From Nageia nagi (lineage: Eukaryota > Pinophyta), in contig JBITNC010000001.1 in assembly GCA_050084985.1 (NCBI GenBank), positions 17,732,001 through 17,796,000 on the forward strand: a DNA stretch of 64,000 nt, written 5' to 3'. The notes below the pieces were generated by a model, which saw only the letters and a list, made by a program, of their open reading frames with translations, was not told the origin of the DNA and searched no databases. How positions within the stretch are numbered: the stretch's first letter is position 1; every line of letters begins with the position of its first letter. Position numbers and translations under genes: made by a program. Shown here piece by piece: positions 49,601 to 58,236 of this stretch.

Positions 49601-52600
49601 TCCAAGATTCTATTGTGCCCGCACAACACACCCCAAGATGCAGCATTTTGGGGACCCTATTTTTGAAAAGGCAATGAGATGCATTGCCTTGAGATTGACT
49701 TTTGGCGACGGATAGTTCATTCTAAAAGGTGTAAACATGATATTAGGGAGCGATTCAAGGAGATCATGCGACAAAGACCCTGAAGAGTATCAGAGTATCC
49801 AACTGTCAGTTTTGCAACCAAGGTGCTAGGATCTGAGAGCTACTTACAGAGTACGAATGTTGGCTCTAGAATGAGATCAACAGAGATGGGATCCTTTTGG
49901 ATCAGTTTTGAGCCCAAAAAAGGCAAGCATGGCCAGAAGGTGCATTTTTGTCAAGTTTGAGCCCAGAGAGCCAAAAAAAAGGTCGTTTTGGGTCAATTTT
50001 GAGCTCAAAAGTGGTCAGTATGGTAAAAATGTGCGTCTTTACACAATTTAAACCCGAAATGCTCGAAACGACCAAAAATGCAGAGTTGAGCTCAAAATGC
50101 TCGAAAATGGTCGAAATGCATGCTTTGAGCCCGAAAATGTCGGAAATGCACCATTTGGGCCCGTGAAAGATGGGAAAGGCCGGAAATGAACAGTATAGCT
50201 TGGAATGGATCAGGAAAGCAAGTTTGAGCACCCTTGGGTGGTAAAATCAAAAAATGAGCGTTTTGATGTTCGAGAAAGCAAGTTTGAGCGCCCTTGGGGT
50301 TAAAATCAAAAAATGAATGTTTTGGTGTCCGAGAAGCTTCGAGAAAGCCCGGAAAATGAGTTTTTTCAAAATACTCGAAATGAAAATCCAAGAGAGAGAG
50401 ATGTGTTTCCAAATGACAAATTAAGGCCACTTTGCTCTTGGAGATGTCAAAAAAACTCGAGTTTTGACCTCCGAAAATCTAGAGGCGATTTTTACAAGTT
50501 TTCCCTCACTTCACCAAATATCGAAAATGGCCTAAAATCTTCAAAACCTGCACCTACTTTTTGGCGGGCCCAGATTGAGCCAAAAGTGGAATTTTGAGCT
50601 TGGGAGAGTGGAGATTGCAATTCTACATCAAATTGGTCTTTCAAGTTCGCAATTTCGACAAGTTTTGCTCCATCAAAAGTGGAAAAAAAGGAAAATAAAT
50701 AAAAAGGACAAAAGGACAGCCAATAGGAATGCTTCAAGTTTTCCAAAATTTCAAAAAAAATGTCAAAATGAAAATCTAAGAAAAAGTTAGGGTGGCAAAT
50801 CAAAAATTAGGCATCTTTCCTCTTGGAATTTTCGAAATTGACCAAATTTTGCCCCTCCTAGAGTCACGCACTGGTTTTGGGTGTTTTCCCTCATTTTCTC
50901 AAATTTCTAAAACTCCCCAAAAGCCTCAAAACCTGCGCCTACCCTTCTTGCACCCTAAAATTGCAAAAAATTCAAAATTTTGATCTTCATGGGGTGTAGG
51001 ATGGGATTTCATACAAATTTGATTCTTTGAGTTTTCCAAAAAATGAGATCTACTTCCTCAAATCATCAAAAATTGATCAGCCAATGAGAGAGCTCCAAAA
51101 TTTTCCATAGTTGGTCAAATCAAAAAAGAAGACAGAGGTAGGGTAGCAAATCCCAATTGGAGCAATATTGCCTCTTGCAATTTTGCAAAAAAAAAAACAA
51201 ATTTTGCCCCCCCAAAAACCTAGGCGGCAGTTTTGGCTGATTTCCCTCAACTTCCCAAATTTCCAAGTTGGTCCAAATGTCCTAAAACCTGCACCAGGCT
51301 CAAGAGGGCTCAAAATTGCTTCAAAATCGAAATTTTTGGTCCAAGGAGCATGGGAAATCCAATTTTGAACAAGTTTCGTGTTTTAAGTTTTTGGAAAAAA
51401 GTGGATCTACTCCCTCAAAATCACAAAATTTGGATCAGCCAATGGGAGAGCTTGAAAATTTTTCAAATTTTCCAAAAGTGTCAAAATCAAAATTGGAAAG
51501 AAAGGTAGGGTGGCAAATCAAATTCTAAGCATCTTTGCCTTTTGCAAGATTGCAAAAAAACTCCAAATTTGCCTTCCAAGAAGTTAGGGGGGAGTTTTGA
51601 AAGTTTTGGGCCATTTCACCAAAGTTCCAAACTTGCCCAAAACCTTCAAAACCTGCGCCTAGCATCAAGGGGGCTTAAAAGTTGTCAAAAGTGGAATTTG
51701 TGAGCTTCATGGGATGCAAAATTCAATTCTACACCATATTGGTCTTCCAAATGCATGATTTGGACAAGAAAAACTCCTCCAATCATGGACTTGTCTTCTC
51801 AAAATGGAGAAAATCACAAAAAAAAAAAGAGAAAAGAAGAGAACTTCAAATCTTCAAAATTGTGACCCAAGATCCAAAATTTTAGAAATTATTTTTGATG
51901 ATTGATTTGGGTACCCATTTCCATTGAGGAGAAAAGTGATTTGGATCCAAAAAGGTGAAGAAAAACACAAAAAATCCTTTAGGATCCAAGATCTAAAGGC
52001 TGAAAATCTTCATTTTTTCAGAAAAAAATGAAATTTGGAGATCATATGTGGAATAAGGATTCAAACACTTTGGCTTTTGAAATTTTTGAAAAACAAGGAA
52101 AATCATGCCCAAAAAGCCTAGGCGCTCATTTTCCAAGTTTTCCCACCTTTGGCCTTTTCTTTTCAACATTGGGAATGAGTGGAAAACTCCAAAAATGCAA
52201 AAACACCTTATGGAGCCTCCAAAATGTGCCCTCATGAAAAACCCCCAAATCCAATGCAAAAAGGCTCCAAATCCTCTCAAAACTTCCCAAAAACCTTAAA
52301 ATCCCAACCTTCATCCATCCATGATGTCAAATCCACCTTTTAAAATTTTTTGAAATTTCAGACCCCCCATCTTTTCCAAAAAATAGACCAAAAATTCACT
52401 TTGTCGGAAAATTTTCTCAAAATTCATTCAAAATTTGCCAAAACAATCACATCAAGGGCAAATCCAGATTGAAGAAAGGAGCTCAAAAGACTGACGAACA
52501 AATCCACAATGGTGATTCGAAGCTCCAAATTGATGCAAAATGCCTCGAAATCCATGACAGAGGGCATCAATTTTTGTAAATATTTTATTTCAAGCATATT

Positions 52601-55600
52601 TTAGTGGATGAGTATTGTTCTCCCACTAAACAATATTGTAATCCCAATTTAGTATTTTAGTGTTTTTCTAGAAATTAGGGCAACACTTGAGAATTTGACC
52701 TAATTTTGCCTATAAATAAGAGGCATGGGGTTTCATTTTCACTAGAGCTCATTTTGTGAAAAAAAAAAAACTTTTGTAAAAGAGGAGCAAATTGATGTAT
52801 CCTTGCACAACTCTTTTATAAGCTAATACAAAGTGATTAAGGCAAAGATCGAGCTTGTTTATCCATTTGTGGTGTTGTGACTTGTTTCTTAAGGATTATC
52901 ATTGTTCGTTTGACACTTCCGCGTCCTTCATTTGAAAACTCGCAAGTTTTAGGGAATGTATCATTGCTTTATCCTTTAAAGTGTTGGAAATCAGTCTTTG
53001 ATAGTTGTTTGGTTCACACCATGCATGTAGATGAGGTATTCTGAATCTATTTCCTGTTTTATGACATCAAACTAGAGGTTTACATCCAAACTCTTGTTCT
53101 TCCCACATTCTTCCAACACGTCCATTTGGTTGCATCGATCCTGCTTGTAGAGTACCGATAATGGGCATTCCTCCTTACTCCTCTTTGGAACAACTCGAAC
53201 ATAGTTGTTTGTTCGCAAAGCTGGATGAATTGGATGAAATCCCTAAGTTGATCTGGAAATGATGAACTTTTTAGACAATGCTTCATCATGGTGACTTGTT
53301 TGGTATCTGACCAAGTATCCGTTTCTGTTTCACAAGTGTAGTCTCTCACTTTACAGTATTTTATTTATGCTTTCAAAACCAAATACAATCGTTAAGCCTA
53401 CACATAGATATATCGAATAAACTCTATACATCAAATAAAACATCATTGGTTAATAGGCTACATACCTCTCATTCCATTCCATTGAGGCTGATTCCAAAGA
53501 GAGATACTGCACTTTTTTTATCTATCCCTAAACCAAGAACACGATTGGCAAGCATACCTTGAACGTCATAACGTTGGGTTGCTGAGTAAGCTGTTTTGAC
53601 AAGAGCCTTGGAGGTACACAGTCCTTTTCAAACAAGGGAATTGGTAACGCATTCCCAACTATGTTGCTTGGGATCTCCTAAGTTCCATGCACGATATTCA
53701 GAGTGTCCATGCGGGAAAGAAAAGCATCCCAACAGGTTCCAATCAAACCCTCTATAGAACAAGTAGACCAAAATGTCATGCATGCACTTGACAAATCCAA
53801 ATGTAAAAAGACTTCGGGCATTACAAAACCCTAGCATTTACCCATATCAAACAATAAGTTACTGCTCAAATCCATACATATACCTAGGGAATAGTGTATG
53901 GCCTAACTTGCATGAGGTCAGTAATTATGCAATTCTTCATTTATTGTTTATCATTTTGTTATAGCAAGAATTTTCAAGTTAACTTGAATACCAATTTGGA
54001 TTGTTGAAGAACGCAATGCAGCATTGCTATTGGTTTAAATTGTATACTATGTTTTTTTGAACACTTGTACAAGTTCGCACATTAATACAAAACTTTCGGA
54101 TTTGTGCAAGCAAATTCACTACTAATCTCATTAAAATTTAGGTTTATTCATTTATGAAATATTAAAATTATTCAGTTAATTCTTGAGAAGTTATAGCAAC
54201 CATGCAACTACTCTAGGTCCTGGAGGATTTGTCAAATTCAACATCATGTTATGTTGTATATGGGAAAATAATGCAATGAGATAATGAATGGCCAACTTGT
54301 ACTACGTAACTCTAGGAAGGTTTACTGCTCATGATAATATTAAAATTATTCAGTTACTTCTTGAGAACCTATAGCAATCATGCAACTGCTCTAGGTCCTA
54401 GAGGATTTGTCAAATTCAACATCATCTTATGTTGTATATGGGAACATAATGCAATGAGATAATGAATGGCCAACTTGTACTACATATCTCTAGGAAGGTT
54501 TATAGCTCATGATATGATTATTTGGTTGACATTTAAATGCAAGGGAGAATCATTGTAATACCATCATAAGTGATGAGTGGAGTGATTCCTTTCTTATGGA
54601 ATATGTTATGGCATTTAGGGGTTCCCAAATATTCGATGTGCATTTCTTGAGTTCTTGAGAAAAGATGTAGAAAACATTTTTATATAAATGGACATAAGAG
54701 GACAAAAAGGGTTGACTTTCAATAAAGAAATTTCAGTATTCAAAGCGTAAACCATGCATTTGTCAATTTAAGACTCCCTATGTTTGCATTAGACCCAAAC
54801 CATATTTATGTAACATAATTGGTCTGAATTGAATTTGTCAGGTTCATTATCTCATAGTCTTTCAACTAGATGTGAAAGATCTCAATTACACCTCTTGGTT
54901 TCAAGTTATAAGTTCCAAACTAAAGAGAAACTCTAGATATGGCACGTCTAGACCTTGATCCACCAAAACTTGAAGAATTAAGTGCACAACCCATGAAGTT
55001 TAGGGGGGATACTATAAACAATAAAATAAATTGACATCATCCACTCTTATCTCAACATTGACCCCATGCATATCACAAACATTGCCCCATTCTATATGTC
55101 CTTGGGTCACTAGAAAAGCCTTGACCGAAACCATCCATGAATGAAATTTGACCTCCCAAAATCTTAATGACACAAAATATTGCAGGCTTGTGAAAACATC
55201 ATAATGGGAAAACACCATTCAAAGAGTACTTGATGAGTGAGAAACAAGTGTGATGTTTATTTCAATGACCTAGACATTCACCATTAGCCTCTCCAATTCG
55301 TGAGTGGCATTCAGGTCACAAAATCAACCCAAATTGAATGCATGTAGTACCAACACAATCTGTGTCTTATAAAAAAATCACCATGATCCATTAGGGATCA
55401 GACAGAAATTCTTGTGTAGTTGAATATAGCCATAAGATCCAAGTCCAAGACCATAGACTTTTCTAATTAAAGTGACCCACCACCATAGTGGCTTTTAACT
55501 TTTCTTTCTAATTTTTGGTCTCATCTCATCATGTCAACCTCCTTGTTATTCTATTTCTCTCTTCAAAAATTGGATATACATTCATGATTTTGGTTTTCCA

Positions 55601-58201
55601 ATTATTTGTTCATTACACCTTTCATTTTTACATCTGAAAATGGATCTTTCACCTTCCAATTCCATTGATCAATCTTTCCTATCTTCTTATAAGCCTTTGG
55701 TGACACCCATCACTTAGAAATTCCCACAAATTATTACAAAACCTTCACAGAAAACTAGCAATTAGTAATTTTCAAAGCCTCGGAAAGCAAACTCCTTGCT
55801 TGTGATTGTAACAATGGCAAAGATTTTAAATGTAATAATATTTTCAATTAACATCATATGACAAATACTACTTCTAACACCTTATTCAATATTACATATA
55901 CTTCTAGTATAACACCTTTGATGGCAGGCACTTAGAAAATAACTCATCACCTCAAATAAAAACTCAACACACCATCTTAATAGCAAATCACTAACTTAAA
56001 AATTACAAGAATGAATATTAAACAAGTTCAAGTTTGTTTATATTCAACACCTTTCCGCAAAACAAATTAAAAATAAAATGGAGTAACAAATACTTTCCTC
56101 TGCACATATCACCTTTTTCTACGTTTCATCCACAGTAACTCTTGTGTATGCCCTGGTTGAATTTCATTGAGAAGCCTAAAAATGGTGTAGACCTCTCACT
56201 GTACTGTACAATATCATAATAAAAAGTTTGTTATGTTTCCTATTGTCTGGTTTTTGTTCTTGTATTGTACTATTCTAATAATCAGAAACCAGCTAACTGA
56301 TGGCTTCTTCATGCAATCTCCAAAGCTTAACAAGATGAACAAAAATTAAGAGTACCTATGTTCTCCATGACAAAACAATAATCATGGCATAAGAGGGATC
56401 AGTCACATAATATCTAAAAGGCCATCCTAGAACTTTGTTTAAGGTTTGATGATGATTAATGCAAAATATTTAATTTTCATCAAAAAAATTTAAGAGGAAA
56501 GGATGTCAATTAAAGAGCTTTTTGTGATCATTGATAAATCAAAGTGGTGAAAATATCTTAAACAAGATGTCTAGTGTGGATGACATTGCGCTCTTTAATG
56601 GAATTGCAAGATGCTCCTTTTTCCAAGCTCATCTGCAGCTCCAAATAATGCAATTCAACATAGGAATTCCAAGCGTGCACAACAAATGATTTGTGAATAC
56701 ACAAATTTCTGAAAGAAAACTGTAGTTGGAGATGGGGACAATGCATGTCATAATACGCATTTACATTCATGTTCAATATCAATTATTCAATCACCAGAAA
56801 CCTCTACAAGCATACTTGTCAATACTGTAATCCCAGTATCATAGTAAGGTTCATGTTTTTTATTACTATAGTTGAGAAACTCTCCCTGAGTTCCAAGTAC
56901 TCTTCAAGTCCGAGTCCCGAGTCGAGTTTGTTGAGGTGAGCCAACTCTAACTCCTGAGTTGGGTTTTATTAATTTTTTAAATAATAAAAGAATCTAAATT
57001 TTAATTACACATGGATCAAAACAATCACCAGCTTGCATAACCAACTCAGAATCATCATATCTCACAAGCAAAAAGGCGAGCAGCACAAACTCATAAAGAC
57101 TTGTGATGTCACACAAACATGCAAGCCTCCTATTTCCTTCACAGCTACCATGAACGGCAGCACTCTTTCTCCTTTCGATTCTTTGCAACTCATCATCCTC
57201 GTCTTTGTAATGGATCTCAATTCACCAGTTGAATACCTCAACGATGCAAAGGTAAGGATTTGGCTAAAAAGAGGGGATCTCTCAGAATTCATGGACCATT
57301 GTTCTGGGGCATTGCCCATGGTGGCTTGTGCAGTCTCCAAGTGCTGGAAAGGATGGGTTCAAGTGGAGAAAACAAAATTTGGGATATCCATGGAAACAAT
57401 TGCAAAGAAAACAAGGTTAAGTTTGTTGGGGCATTGCCACATGAAACACCATAAGGTAAGAAAAACAAGATGTGGATGCCTTTAGAGTCACAAAAGATGA
57501 GAAATACACTGTATTCCGCAATGGTTGGAAGTGGGACTCCATTCCCTGGCCTTAGAATCAAATTGCCAAAGCAATCATGCAGTACATCACCATAGAAGGT
57601 AGATACTCCACTATGTTTGGCTAACATGTCATCGTGATTGAAAGCTTTGTTGCATTAGTTCAGTCTGGCAAGGAAAGCGCCCGTTTCCACCAGGGTCTTA
57701 TTACCTTGCTCTACTGCGTTGCTATTAGCTCAATGCCTATTGTGAATCCTCCAACCCTCCTGCAGAAAGAACCTTCTCCAAACCCTCCTCCCCACCACCT
57801 CCCCTACCCCATCAAATCCAAATACAGACTCACCTTTGACAATCTCCCCATTAAGTTACAAGACAAGGTCCATAAAATCACACTCGGCAAGAGAAACCAC
57901 AACTCAAAGCACAGTCTGAAACATAGCTCAAAGAAGAGAAAGCATCACAAGAGCAAGCATCTTGAAATCACAACTATCAATGAAGAAGAAGCCACAGTGC
58001 ATGATGATCAACTGCAGGACCTCTTGGCAACCAGTTTCAGAGTTGGAAACACTTCTGCCTGATCCGTTCTGTCTTTTTTGTTTTCTGTAGCTATTCTTTG
58101 TTTTGATATGTTGCACCTAGATGCTACATGGGTACTACACTGGTAGTTCCACATATTTTGAATCTATGTAAAAGCAGGTTTTGGGACCCTGTATATTAAA
58201 T

Positions 58202-58236
<35 letters not shown>

